64,000 nucleotides of DNA from positions 608,501 through 672,500 of the forward strand of contig CALZFC010000100.1 of assembly GCA_945643635.1 (NCBI GenBank), in the 5' to 3' direction. The stretch comes from Allodiplogaster sudhausi. Lineage: Eukaryota; Nematoda; Chromadorea; Rhabditida; Diplogasteridae. This document shows, piece by piece, positions 25,998 to 38,923 of this stretch. The notes below the pieces were generated by a model. It saw nothing but the letters and a program-made list of their open reading frames with translations. It had not been told where the DNA came from and searched no databases. Numbering within the stretch: position 1 is the stretch's first letter; every line of letters begins with the position of its first letter. A program made the position numbers and the translations under genes.

Positions 25998-27849
25998 TTA
26001 AGAGAGCCTCTCTGTAAGGATCGAGGAGCGCCTGCCCCGAGGAATTTTTGTTTAGTATAGCGTTGTAAACTTTATGAGGGATGTATCCCTTGTTCATAAC
26101 GAAGTCTAAAGGCCTAAAATTGACTTTTTGTGTTTTTGGCCAAATTCTTGTGTTAAAATACTCATTCTTTGGATTATTAATGGGTCATATAGACCGAATT
26201 ACAACATAATATTTATTCTACAAGAACGAGCGGTTAAAACTGAGTCGGATGCAGCTTTTTAATCAAAATCTGAGGATACTTTTTTTGGGAATATGTATTT
26301 GAATGCTGACTGTTGAAGGCGATATTGCTGAATATTTTTTGGCAATTATTTCAAATTAGTTCTTTTGAAACATCTAGCACCCAATAATGGGTATTCCAGG
26401 ATTCTTTGAGAGACTTTTACATAATATATCCTTCGATGAAAATGCAAAACCTGTACATTTTTCAGAAATTTTGAAATATGGAAAAAAAAATTCGGCGACA
26501 GGATTCGACTATTTTGAACTGTTCTGCGAAAGCTGGTACCAATGGAACTTATGTTCTGAAAACTGTTCCATTAGGTTGTTTGAGACGAGAAACATAAATT
26601 TGACGTTCATTTTCTACTTTTGAGTACCATCCATGGTACTTTTGCCAGAAGAATGAAATATTATATGCAGAAAAATTTCATTTCGATCAAGAGATCCATG
26701 GATGGTACTCAAAAGTAGAAAATGAACGTCAAATTTATGTTTCTCGTCTCAAACAACCTAATGGAACAGTTTTCAGAACATAAGTTCCAATGGTACCAGC
26801 TTTCGCAGAACAGCTCAAAATAGTCGAATCCTGTCGCCGAATTTTTTTTCGATATTTCAAAATTTCTGAAAAATTTACAGGTTTTGCATTTTCATCGAAT
26901 TATATATTATGTAAAAGTCTCTCAAAGAATCCTGGAATACCCATTATTGGGTGCTAGATTTTTCAAAAGAACTAATTTGAAATAATTGCCAAAAAATATT
27001 CAGCAATATCGCCTTCAACAGTCAGCATTCAAATACATATTCCCAAAAAAGTATCCTCAGATTTTGATTAAAAAGCTGCATCCGACTCAGTTTTAACAGC
27101 TCGTTCTTGTAGAATAAATATTATGTTGTAATTCGGTCTATATGACCCATTAATAATCCAAAGAATGAGTATTTTAACACAAGAATTTGGCCAAAAACAC
27201 AAAAAGTCAATTTTAGGCCTTTAGACTAATTTCTTTTGCATACAAAGTATATACCATTTAAAAGAGGATAAAAAATTACATCGAATGGACTATACCGTTT
27301 ATAAAATTGATTAAATTTGAAAGAAATTATGGTTTGTGGCCAAAGTCAAAATTTGCTCAGAAACCCATATTCAAATGCAGATACCCAAAAAAAAGTATCC
27401 GAGATTTTACGTCATAGAGACATATTAGGTGTATTTTTTCCTGCTCTTTCTTATGGATGATTCGGTTTTTTGAAATGCATACCAAACAAAACAGTTATTG
27501 CCTGAAAACCAGTTTTCAAAAAATTCAATTGACCAAAAGTCATAAAAAATTTAATTTTTCAAAAATGGTCATCTGGGACTTTTTTGTGTAGTTTTCGACA
27601 AGGAATCGAACATTGAAAAGAATATTGAGAAATATTAAGTATAACGTTAGATATGGTCATCCAAAATTAATGAACATTACGACTTATATCAAAGTGAAAA
27701 AAAATTTTCTAAACTTTCTGACCGCGTAGACTTCGTTATGAACAAGGGATACATCCCTCATTAAGTTTTTTAAGTAAAAGAAAACAAAAATTCCTCAGGG
27801 CAGGAGCCTATACAAGCCTCCTTGAGTCTTACAGAGAGGCTCTCTTAAC
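25998..27849. mobile_element. Foldback element 1, bounded by TTAA
   Basis: Both ends are TTAA followed by AGAGAGCCTCTCTGTAAG in inverted orientation. Almost the whole interval is one large palindrome: the left arm (to about 26635) matches the reverse complement of 26695-27240, with the centre near 26665. The right arm carries about 500 bases (27235-27735) with no counterpart on the left. There is no transposase frame; the 78-codon frame at 26387-26623 lies in one arm and has no recognised homology. A shorter relative with the same ends lies at 48699-50407. TTAA on both sides suggests piggyBac-type target choice. Confidence 0.85.
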
Positions 27850-28265
27850 TCTTGAGGAGAAAAAGAAATATAAGGAATGAACCGGAGAACGTTATAACAG
27901 AATACTGCGTGCAAACAAAAATTCGAAAATTGGCAAGCTACATATGATTGAATTTTAATTAAAATAGCGGAAATTGAGATTATAAATGACCCGTTTTGAT
28001 TAATTTGCATAAATAACGCTGCTTGTTTATGAGGCGAAAATTCTTTCTTTTTACCCGCTTAACCAAGACGGTATGCTGAAGGGAGACGATATAAAATAAA
28101 GTGTACAAATGTAATCATTAAATAGAAAGATCATTAAATACTTTCTCTAAACTAGGCACAATGTCCTGATTTGTGCATATTGCAGCAAAAGAAACAAAAT
28201 TCCTTATTCTATTTCACTTTTTTTAAAATTCAAGAATAGTCACAGAAAACCTTTGAATGACTGCG

Positions 28266-31200
28266 TCATCTACACAGATAAAAGGCGCAGAAAACTTGTA
28301 GCAATCTAAAGGCAAGAAAGACGGATGAAAACGCGCAAGAGGAGAGTAGCTCTATGACTTTGGCCGGATGAATCGGATGCATGGGATGAATGACTTCCGC
28401 TTCCTCTTCATCCACCGACACTGGCAGCGTCGAGAAGGTCGTCGTGAGGAGTGAGCCGACGCCACGTGACGTCACCGGCTGAATCTCGACACGGAATTCG
28501 CTCGAGTACGGAAGGTTCTGAAACATAATAAATTTCAACCGACATGATGAATTGGGTAATTTTGTCGTTATATTAGAGCATATTTATGTATTCATATTAA
28601 TGAGGGTCAACAACTAAATATATAAGGGTCACAATCGTATTTATCATGTGTGATAGCTAGAATAATAACCTGAAACGTCGCATGGGGCGAGAGTGGCGGA
28701 ATCATCGAAGTTTCGTGGAGGCCGAGTGCAGGCGACGACAGCACGACACGGTAGCCGATGGTGGAGTCGAGCGATGAGGAGTGCGTCGTCGTCGGTGGTG
28801 GCGGCCACGTACACTTCACGACGAGCGACTCGACTCGGCACGAGAGCGTGGGCGGCGGTGGAGAGTGCAGAGGAGAGGAGGAGGAGGGTGCGGACGTTGG
28901 CGGGAAGTTTGAATGATGCTCTGGAAGGGGCGACGGACTCGGCGGATTCAGCGACGCCGTCCGAACGACGACGAAGCCCTTCTCGCCTTGAAGCTCGCCG
29001 TCGGCCGACTCGACCGAGGCTGAGAGCTGAAAACTTTTGTTTATTATAATTTTGCACACAAAAAGATTGCACGAAAAATTGCTAAAATTACACATAATGG
29101 TTACTTTACTTAAACAAATGTGGCAATGTAGAGAAAGAGGGAGAAACAGAACCTCCACGACGTAGAGAGTGTCGGGAGCAAGTCCATCAAGGTCTCTGCT
29201 TGTGTGATGAGAAGGCAAAATGGTTGAATGTCTAAGCGGCTCCTCCTCAGCTCTTTCTAATTGCCCTTCAGAAGAACTCCCTGTGCTTGCTCCAGTCTCC
29301 TCCTCCTCTTCTTCGTCCTCCTCCTCCTCTTCCTGGGTCTTTGATAAGTTCATTGCGGACTTTTGCGCACGCCGCCCTTGCGAGTGGCGCACCAACGACG
29401 ACGACGCGTTGACTTCTGCCACTGCCGACTCCCACCACGACAACTTCAAGGAAGGTGTACGGTAGGGGACAGAAACAATTAATTCGCAAAATTTATGCAT
29501 TTGTAAAGAAGGAGTGAGGGAGAGGAAAAGTGGATATTTCAAAATTCAAAGATCAAGGCGGATCGTATTTATATCCTTTACCTCATAGCCCTTGATTGGA
29601 AGGTCGCTGTGAGGCGGCGTCCACTGAATTGTCTGCGACCACAAACCGTCCGGTGAGAGGCGCGAGACGCCGAGGCTCATGCGAGGTGCGCTTGGCGTGC
29701 GAGCGACTATCATAATTGTTGGTCAATTCATTATTTTCTTATTTTTTTTCTCTTCTTTTTCCAACGATGCAACCAATTGTTTGAAACAAATGTTTTTTTT
29801 AATTGAACAATTATTGTTCGATAAAGTTTCTTCTCACAATAAGACTACTTCAATGAGGCAGTAATCTCGACTGCAAAAGTGCATATGTAGACTATGTATG
29901 TATTAATAGTGTCAATCGTGAACGTGTGCACACCTTTCGATAGCCTAAAAAGTCGACTTGGAGTCGAGAAGCCGAGGCTGCCCTCCTCATTGACGGCGGC
30001 GACACGAAATTGGTAGAAGCGACCGGGCGAGAGGAGATGCTTTAGGATGGCGTACGGCTTATTTCTCTGAAGTAGCCCTAATAATTTTTATTTTATTTTT
30101 ATTTTTTGAAATAACATAACTAGTTCACTTAGTCAATTCTAATTCAGAATATTACTTTAATGAGAGTGAGAGAGAGAGGAGAAAGAGATAGAGAGAGAGC
30201 GCGAAAGAGAGAGAAAAAAGATTGTGAGAAGGAGATGGAGAAAGAATGAGAAAGACAGACAGAGCGAGAAAGAGATAGAAAGAGAGAGAGAGAGCGAGAG
30301 ACAGCAACAAATTGTTCATACGATCAGAATGGTTTGCCACTCGATGAGCGCGTCCTCGCGCACGCCCCATCGCCATTGCAGGACGAAGAGATTCGACAAG
30401 GAATGCGCTTGTGCTGCCGTCAGGCGGCGAAGCTCCCAGCGAACAACGGCCGATCTGTTTTCATCGCTTTGTGTGCCAAGGTAATTTGAACTTTTTTACG
30501 TGAGAATATCTGGCAGTAACTACTATTGAAATTAAGAACAGCTCCAGCGACAGAAAAAAGTCTAGAAAAAATAGCCTCTTCTGGCAACCTCCGTCTCTTG
30601 CGCTCTTGTATAGAGATCCTAGAAGGGAGCGGGAGGAGGCGGCGCGCGGACGGCGGAACGGGCGCGAGGCAGCGGCGTGAGCAGCCGGCCTCGCAGCACT
30701 TTTGCGTCTCGCCACAGTCGCCGTCCAGATGGCAGGAAGCGGCGCACTCCTGAATTTTAGTGTGCGGTGTCTTGGGGCGACAATTGGGAAAGCACAGAAT
30801 GACACCGAATTTGTTTTTTTTTGAGGTTACGACAGTGTTATTCATTTTAGGTGGCTAGTGAACGAACACGCACATTCATGGGTGTCTCAGCACGAGTCGC
30901 CGGACAGCTGCCGGGCTTTTCTGTGTAGATAGCTTGTACAAAGCCGCACGAGGACTCGCACGCGGCTCGTGATGGCGAGCCATCCTGAGAATTTTGCAAA
31001 TGTTAAGTTATAATTTAACGATTTTTTTGTTAATTCTTTGAATAATTAAGTATTTTTTAAGACAACAAAAAGAAACTATATTTTCAAATATATATTGGTT
31101 GTAATTTCGTCAACTGACCGTACAAAATCGACTTCTACATGCATCGAGTGTCGTGAAGGATTCACTGCATGGCATGGTGCACTGAAAAAGGATTTGTAAT

Positions 31201-33612
31201 TTATCACATGTTTCCCTGTTTTTAAAATGTTTCCTTTGTTAGACTAGCAAATTGATATGGTTATCCCAATTCATTCCGGTGTATTCTTATTTTACACTGC
31301 TTTCACTTTCCTTCTCGTCATTGTCACTCACATCTCACGAGAAGAAGAAACTTGACACTAAGCACGTCACAATGATGTGCTAATCCTTTTTCTTCCCCGA
31401 ATGGGTCTTACTTGAGAACACAATAATGCCATTTAAGCGTCCATGCGCGGCTTCTTCTTCTAGGATTACAATGTCAGGTGCTCAACTCTGTAGACATATG
31501 AATGATAAGATGTAGTGCGACGTAGACTACATAAATAGACTACTCATCAAAGAAGGCAAAAATAGAAGTTCGATAGGGTATTGTTGCCGATTTATGCGTG
31601 ACAATTTATTGTACAATACGGTGCATTCTGTTTTTGGGGTTGTAGACTGCCAAGACAAAGGGTATATTGATAAAATGTCTCTGACGCGAGTGAGGATGAG
31701 AGCAAAACGGGAAAAAGAAAGAGAAAGACTGTGTCAATTGCAGTCTGGCAGGGCAACGTTTTCAATTGCATCATTGCGTCTAAAAAAGGAGAGTGTGTAC
31801 GTAAACTATTTTTAGTTCGCCGAATACATACGTTTTCAGAACAAAAATTCTGCAAGTGCATATACATATAATGATGAAAGAAGAAGTAAAAAGTGTGAAG
31901 GAAGCAGCAAAGGGGCAATTTAGGTTATGGCGAAAAATTTTTTTTAAGGCTTATTTTGTTGGGAGATTTCTGCTCTTGTTTTCATATAAAAAGTGAAGGA
32001 AGCAGCAAATAGACATACATACATAGATTTAGAAGGGAGATGGAGGGGGCAAAGGAGACAATGGCGCTCTTATCCTTCTCCTTGGGAAACAAAGGATGCT
32101 TGCAGGCACTTCTTCCAATAATGGGACATTTTCATCAATATTATTTCCATCAGAAGTCTTACAATAAGTTTTTCTCATGGGTTAACATCACTTCTATAGC
32201 ACTCTATTTTAATGCGTAAAAATAAATGAACCAAAAATATCATTAATATCTGTCTTTTTTATGCAATAATATTTGTAAATGAGCTTGAAATGACATTCAA
32301 AAAAAGGAGGAACGAACAGCTGTGCAATTGGCGTCATCCTTGCAGCTGCTGACGATTTGCTTCTTTAAGCTTCGCCTCATTTCTGGATTTGTCTGAAGGA
32401 AGATGAGATATTTCTGAAACCAAAGAATGTACCAATTTGAAACAATTTGAAACCAGTGCAACATCCCTTTGGCATTGGGGAAATACTTACATATGTATGT
32501 ACATATGTATGTACGTATTTGTGGGCCATGATTGAAAGCAGCAACCTCATTCAACCATTCAATAGATACATTACTCTTCAGTAAGAGAGTATATGTATAT
32601 AGGTAAGCTACACTCCGATATACACGAGCATACATACATCACCCTTTTTTCTCTCGTTCCTTTGGATTCCAATGAGTCATGCCAAAGAAACCGAGAAAAT
32701 CCGAACGAAATTACAAAAAGGAGTAATTTCACATGTGCACAAGGCACAATAATATCCTGTGTCATGCATTTCCTGTTCTACTAAAGACATTGCTAGTGCT
32801 CGTTGGTGTCTCCATACAAGACCGAAATGAAACACTTATGGGTGACGTTCGTCCATGTTATTGGCACGTTCTGGTAAAGAGAGAGAGAAAGAGGGAGAAG
32901 AGAATGAAAGAAAGAGACGAGTAGAAGAAAAGAAGGAACGAAAAGCAAATGAGTAGGTAGTAAGTGCAAGACCAAGAAGACAAGACTGAACAAAATTGAG
33001 AAGAAAAAATATGCTCTAATAATAAAAAAAATAAAAGTATAAAAAAAACAGCCGCTCGATATCTTCCATGTGCAACAATTTGACACGAAATAGTGATCAT
33101 TCCTTGGCTATAGATCTATTTGTTAAAAACCGCTTTCATTTGCGATCGAATAACATATGGCTGAGGACGCTCGCTGCTTTCCCTTTTTTGAGGTGTCGCA
33201 TTCCCGAGACAGATCAGTACTCTGCATAATATGATGTTCGAAAAAGAAATGGATGACGAGACAAATGATAATTCGCAGATAACCTAAACGAATAAAAAAG
33301 TAAATGAATATAATTTTATCTATCTTGCTATTGACAGTTTTTCAGCTATCACATCACTTTAAACTGTTGTCACTCACATTAAAGTTGTTGTAAGAATAGA
33401 TGGGTGTATGCGTCAGTAAGCATACAAACGGATGAATAAATTGGGTATATTTTTTGTAATATAATATATATATTCTGGCGAACCCCGCGTCCGAGTTGCA
33501 GTTGATGTAGGCACGCGGCCTGGCAGCGGACGGAGATGAGCTCGTCAGCCTCTGCGGCGGGACGTGGCCACCAGAGTAGAAGCAGAAGTCGAAGTGACAG
33601 GAGCACCAGCAT
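28266..33612 (-). CDS. kal-1: KAL-1 / anosmin-1 homologue
   Basis: Secreted extracellular-matrix protein that in animals acts in neurite branching and epithelial morphogenesis. Exons in transcript order: 33612-33484, 32392-32318, 31181-31119, 30984-30874, 30749-30589, 30454-30322, 30066-29934, 29706-29582, 29443-29153, 29026-28670, 28517-28266; 1,830 nt, 609 residues, all phases fit. Residues 1-20 are a hydrophobic signal peptide (LLSLRLLLLLWW). A cysteine-rich part follows (RCQAACL; CKDDANCTACTMPCSES lines up with human anosmin), then a WAP four-disulfide core (about 105-145, CGETQKCCEAGC), then FN3 repeats (FYQFRVAAVNEEG in the first). The second FN3 carries an acidic run of Glu/Asp, and the third is Ser/Pro-rich. 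The last exon ends in about 25 hydrophobic residues. A three-codon upstream ORF ends on the start codon. The first two introns are long (about 1 kb). Confidence 0.92.
30158..30303. repeat. GA-rich simple repeat in KAL-1 intron
   Basis: Purine-rich repeat between the exons ending at 30322 and 30066 of the minus-strand KAL-1 gene; Leu/Ser-rich frames opposite it are artefacts. Confidence 0.85.
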
Positions 33613-35183
33613 CACGGCATCGTCTGCGATGGCAGAGACAGTGGAAGAATTTTTTCGGTGGTTTTTCGGTGGCTATTTTAAACCTTTGCGCCCGTGATAC
33701 CATTTCTTCGCCAAACGTTGAAATCATCCTCTATTTGACAGCGTTTTGTGCATAGTAATTTGCATACACTTGCGATTAATGAGTAAATTAAAAGTGTGCG
33801 AAACGCAACCGTAATCTATTTGAAATAATAAAAATATATTCTCTTTTCTCTATGCCGATTCTCTTTTTCCTACTCTGAAGGCGAATCAGACACTTCTTCT
33901 TACGACAGGAAAAGTAAATGAAAGAGAAGGACAAAAAACGCATTGTTTTGAGGGTTTAGAGTGCTCAGGAGGAAACGGGCCGAATGAGAGCAAGAAAGGA
34001 GGTGGCACAGCGCTTCTTCTTCATGTGGAGACTCTCTCGGGCAGTACTTATTCCTGAGGCTGCCAACGGCACATAAGACAAGGTCGGACACTTCAGACCT
34101 CCTGGAAGGGCAGGGCTACGGCAGTAGCAGCAGCAATGAATGGAGAATGTCCTGTTGTCTTTCTCTGTCTCTCTCTATCTTTATCTCTCTCAATCTCTCT
34201 CGCTCTCTCTTTCAATAGCTCTCAGTCTCTCTCCTTCTCCCTCTTTTATAACCCTTCATCTCCTTCTCCTATTGTTCCTCAACCTTTTTCCCTCTTACTG
34301 CTCACAAACAAACTCTTGCAAAATGCATGTACTCGTGAGTGTTGCGTAATTATATGTAGTACATGTGAGTGTTTCAGACAGCTTTGTTAGGCGGTGGAGA
34401 GAAAAGGATTTGCGAAGGAGGCATAAATGGGATTTTTCTCTCTCTTCTTATTTGCAGAAAGGATGCGTAGAACGCTATCTCTCTCTCCCTCTCTCGCCCT
34501 CGCCCTCTCTTTTTTTTTCTCTCTCTCTCTCTCTTTCTCTCGCTCTCTCTCTCTCTCGCTCTCTCTCTCTGTGCATGAATCACAAACGTATCAAATAGGA
34601 ACACGTCTAAAGGTATTCGTCAGCCTGAGACTTTGGAAAGAAGAAGAAGAAGAAGAAGAAGGAAGAGCAAGATAAAAAAAATGGATAATGGGTCAGGTTG
34701 CATGCAAACGCAGATGGCACATCTGCCAACATACACATACAGGGAAAGAGAAGAGAAGAGAGCGAGAGAGAGAAGAGAAGCGAGGCAGAAGGAGAGACAT
34801 TGCAAATCATTTAAAGGCAGAGAGGCTGATTTTGAGAAAGGGAGAGATAGCACAATGACGGAGGAGGACGATGGAGACTGAGAGTCAGGGAGGGGAGGAA
34901 GAGAGAGAGAGAGAGAGAGAGTGAGAGAGAGAGATCGAGAAACATTTCGGAATTTGGACTAATCCATGTTTGTGAGATGAAGCAGGCAAACAGCGTGACA
35001 AGTGTGTTTATAAAAACAACTTTGAATGTATAGTTGCTACATATTTTGTGATGCGATAAGACGTTAACATAGGACCAGCGCTGCGGAACGAGAGAGGTGA
35101 GCTACAAAGATACAGGGAGCAAGGATGATTATAAATGGGAGATGGACGAGTGAACGGGAGAGAGAGCCAGAAACAGGGAGCGG

Positions 35184-35255
<72 letters not shown>

Positions 35256-35257
35256 TA

Positions 35258-35303
<46 letters not shown>

Positions 35304-36996
35304 GCTAGCGAGAGCATATGAATGAGAGAGACTGCAGGAGGCGAAAAGAATAATAGAATCAAGCAGAACAAATATAGGAGGAAGAAATGCCAGAAGGAAA
35401 CAACAAGGGAAATACAGAGCTGGATGCAGATGGGCAGGGAAAGGCATATCGAGAGAAGAACTGAGACAGAGGGATACATGTAAGTAGTTAGAGAAAGTGG
35501 GAGAGAGCGAGCGAGCGAATGAGAGGGAAAGGGAAAGAGAGAGAGAGAGGGGGGGGGGGGAGAAAGAGCGTGAGTGAGAGCGAGAGGCATGGGGGAAAAC
35601 AACAAGATCTAAGGAGAGGATAGAATCTTGTTCGTGTCCGCCGGCGCTCCTTAGTAGAGCAATGATGGATGACAAAAAAGGGGGGAGCGAGGAGGGGATG
35701 CCCAAGACTGGAAGGCCTCTTGTCAAGGATGGGCCATCATGAGAGTCCATATGAGGGGGGGGATAGAGAGTGAGACAGAGAGAGAGATGGAGAGATAGAG
35801 AGAGAGATGGAGAGATAGAGAGAGAAGGATGGAGACAAAATAACATGCCAGAGAGACAGAGAGAGAGATAGAGAGAGAGTAGCAGCGAGAAAGAAAATAT
35901 AGACCGCGGCTCCTCTCACGGCCATCATTTTATCTTTCGCTCTTGTGCCTCACATTCTGGACATCTCCTAGTTGCGCATGTGTCTAAATGCCCTAAACAC
36001 TGCGTTATATTTATGGTACCGACAAGAGGCGCTTATATTTGCACAGCATTTGGAACAAGAAGCTATCAAAAAATATTTGCTTGTACAAACAATTAGTAAC
36101 AATAGTAATATTCGAGGGTAATTAAGTCTCTGGTCAGTTCTGTCTAATTCGGCCGTGGGAGTTTTTTTTTTGTTTCGTAAAGACTGCCTGGGAATTGAAG
36201 AAATGGAATGATGGCAGCAGACTGAATTCTGTGAAGGTTATTGTTGAAAGTATTGAATTAGTCAATATTAACATAGTAAATGTTATATTAAAGACAAACT
36301 AGTGGTAAGCACTGGCTCCTTACTCCACACGATGCTACTAGTGCAAGCAGCGGCAAACGTCTCTTATGATGCCGGGAATCGAGGGCGAGAACAACAAATC
36401 ACGACCACTAGACAACATCAGATACTGTTTGACATACCTTGCTTTTCTTAAGCCATTTGATTACGCTGATACTGGAGCTTTATTGCTGGAAAGATAAATG
36501 TACACATATGTATATCTTAGAAGTGCATGGTTTTTTCTCAATCATGTCTCAAATTGTATGCAGAAAAAGCTGTCATATCTTATTTGTTCATTCTTCTGCT
36601 CAATCCCAAATATTCTCTCCGTCAGTGGACCTTTGAGCGAGAATATCAACTGAATAAGACTTTGATATGATTGAAAGGAGAACATGATTGGCAATGATTG
36701 TCTGACTCAGTTTGTCAGCGTAAGAGAAGTAATTGCCATGCTCTTGTCTGCGGCTGGGAGGGGGGAACTGTGAGTAGAGGAGGAATGCGGCCAGAGACGT
36801 CTTTCTTCGATGTTTTGTCTCCTTGAGCCCGTCGTCGACGCGTCTTGGTATTCCGCTTTAAAAGGCCAACACGGTCCACCTCAAGTAGGCCACCAGTCTA
36901 ATTGGCTTCCTCTACTGTGAGGCTTGACTTCTTCCTTGTCTTCATTTCATTCATTGAAAAGCGAAGAACATTTTCTGTCACTTTGCCAGGCCATTT
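33613..36996. repeat. Intergenic region dominated by GA/CT tracts
   Basis: CT-rich tracts at 34150-34260 and 34480-34572, GA-rich tracts at 34735-34945, 35159-35305, 35515-35600 and 35760-35885. All the longer reading frames here (for example 35064-35846 minus) are Leu/Ser or Glu/Arg translations of these tracts. No exon with family similarity was found. The right edge holds the presumed promoter of the secreted-protein gene, with CTTTAAAAGG near 36855. Confidence 0.75.
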
Positions 36997-37179
36997 ATGC
37001 ATCCAACGGTCGTCTCCCTTCTGCTGCTCTCGCTCGCCGCTTGCGCCCTCTCACAGGGCTACGGCGTCGACCAGGCGCCTGCAGCTGACGCCGGTGGCTA
37101 CGGTGCGCCACAGCCTGTGGCGTACCCGGCCATTCCCGTGATTCACACCCAGGCGCCTCATCAGATTGTCAGTAGTATA

Positions 37180-37233
<54 letters not shown>

Positions 37234-38923
37234 CTATATATATATATATAAATATATTAAATTTTATGAGTTAAAAATTTACTACATACAAATATTGGTA
37301 TAAAATGTTGCATATAACATTAAAATAACATTAAAATCAAATTTCTTAAATAATAAATTAATTAATTAACAAAAATTCCTTGAGATCTTCCCTGATCGTC
37401 GTCGTCGCCATCGAAGATGCCACTCGTCGCCGTCTTCTTCATGGTCGTACGAGTCGGACAGCGGTCATCACGACTACAGCAGCGAGTCGAAGGAGTCCGA
37501 GTCTAAGGGTATATACATATTTGTACGCATATATACATATATGTTTTTTTTTTTACATTTTAGTTATAATTGGTGAAGTAGTCTTTCTTCTTTTAAAAGA
37601 AGTTCTAAAGAGAATAAAAAAATTATTAGAAAAAAAAGTTAAATTAAAGAAAAAATCTAATAACATCCTACCAATGCTTCTTGCAGAAAAGTGCAGCAAG
37701 AACAAGTGCAACGGCAAGAAGCTGGTCAGCAAGTGCGACAAGAAGGACAAGTGGTGCAAGAAGGCCAAGCTCGAGTGAGTTCTCGTCGTCGTTTATCTAT
37801 TGAAATGAGTGAAGTTTTGCGAATTCGTAAAATACTAAATAAGGCAATGAATATTTTGTAAATTTAAAGATACAGAAAGTTTTTTAGCTTCGTCGACGGC
37901 ACCGCAATCATCTCATGCAAGGCGAAGAAGGATGACTTTGTTCAGATTCAGACGCACCGCGGCAAAGTTCTCGCAGCTGGCTTCAATGTCAAGGCGACCG
38001 CAGACTGCTGCGACAAGGGGTACGCAATTTGGCAATTTAAGCATAGCAAATATATTTGTGTTGAGATTTTAAGAAAAAGGCGCAAATAAAATTGATTGAT
38101 TTCCAATTTCTCGTGACTGTTCTTCATTTTCTTCTCTTTCTTCGCTAAATGACCTTTTCTTGTGTTAGAATTTCCTCGAAGTGGCCGAATTGTCTAATGA
38201 CATTGTTCACAGCGGAATGAAAATTGCATTTAATGTCTCCTGGAGCTTGTTCGTAAGTAGATTGTGATTGATAACATTGAAATTACTTGTTGGTCCTTTG
38301 TCGTTTTAAATATCAACCACCACAATTCACATTCTTCATGACAGCTGGTGGGCGAGTGGCATCAATGGTGACGTCATCGTCAAGAATGTCGTCTGCGTCG
38401 TGATTGAGATCCCGAAGCCGATCAAGCTGCACTACCTGATCGAGCCGCTCAAGGGCATCATCAAGCTTTCTGACGTAAGCCTCCATTCTTTTTTTGGCTC
38501 CAGTTTTTTTAACTAATGTGCTTTAGTATCTTTAATAATTACACATAAGTAGAAGTTCAAAGCTATGCGCTGTTACTTCTAAAGTTATGTAGACAACAAC
38601 CAGACAAGTCTTATGGATAGCAAGAAGCTTAGTGCTTACAGTTATACTTAATTAACGGTACCGAAATAACACGTTGGTGAAAAAAATTAGCAATGATTCA
38701 TATATACAAGCAAATTAAACAATCAGATAAAGTCGATAACTCCTTCTAATTCATATTTTTTGCTTGCCTGCTGCAGTTGATTCCTGCCAAGTACGCGCTG
38801 ACGCTCCTTGGCTACGTCGCTGCCGTCTTCACGCACGCGCCGTCGCTCTTCTCGCCGACCTCCGAAGAAGCCAAGGCCTTCTTCACCTTCCTACAGAATG
38901 CTGGCTATCTTAACGCGCCATGA
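36997..38923 (+). CDS. Secreted protein of unknown family, basic cysteine cluster
   Basis: Exons: 36997-37167, 37385-37508, 37687-37774, 37888-38019, 38345-38474, 38777-38923; 792 nt, 263 residues, consistent phases. Residues 1-19 form a signal peptide (VVSLLLLSLAACALSQG). Next come a Gly/Ala/Pro-rich segment, an Arg then Ser/Glu/Asp-rich segment (exon 2), a Lys/Cys cluster (KCSKNKCNGKKLVSKC), then a more ordered region with FVDGTAIISCKAKKDDFV, TADCCDKG, WWASGINGDVIVKNVVC and a hydrophobic, helical C-terminus (ALTLLGYVAAVFTHAP). I do not recognise the family. The spaced Cys and the Gly/Asp-rich middle suggest an extracellular beta-rich domain. The ATG lies 7 nt after an acceptor-like TTTGCCAG. 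Function unknown. Confidence 0.82.
37176..37250. repeat. (TA)n microsatellite in intron 1
   Basis: Long AT alternation with a few GTATAT interruptions, directly after the donor site of exon 1 of the secreted-protein gene. Confidence 0.95.

Noticed and set aside
26387..26623. 78-codon frame beginning MGIPGFFERLL
   Set aside because: It lies in one arm of foldback element 1, has no recognisable family, and its mirrored copy is disrupted.
31592..31918. 108-codon frame in the KAL-1 gene
   Set aside because: It falls in a KAL-1 intron and has no similarity to the protein or to any family I know.
35064..35846. 260-codon Leu/Ser-rich frame on the minus strand
   Set aside because: It is the translation of GA repeats; the same kind of frame appears opposite every such tract in the window and shows no domain or splice context.
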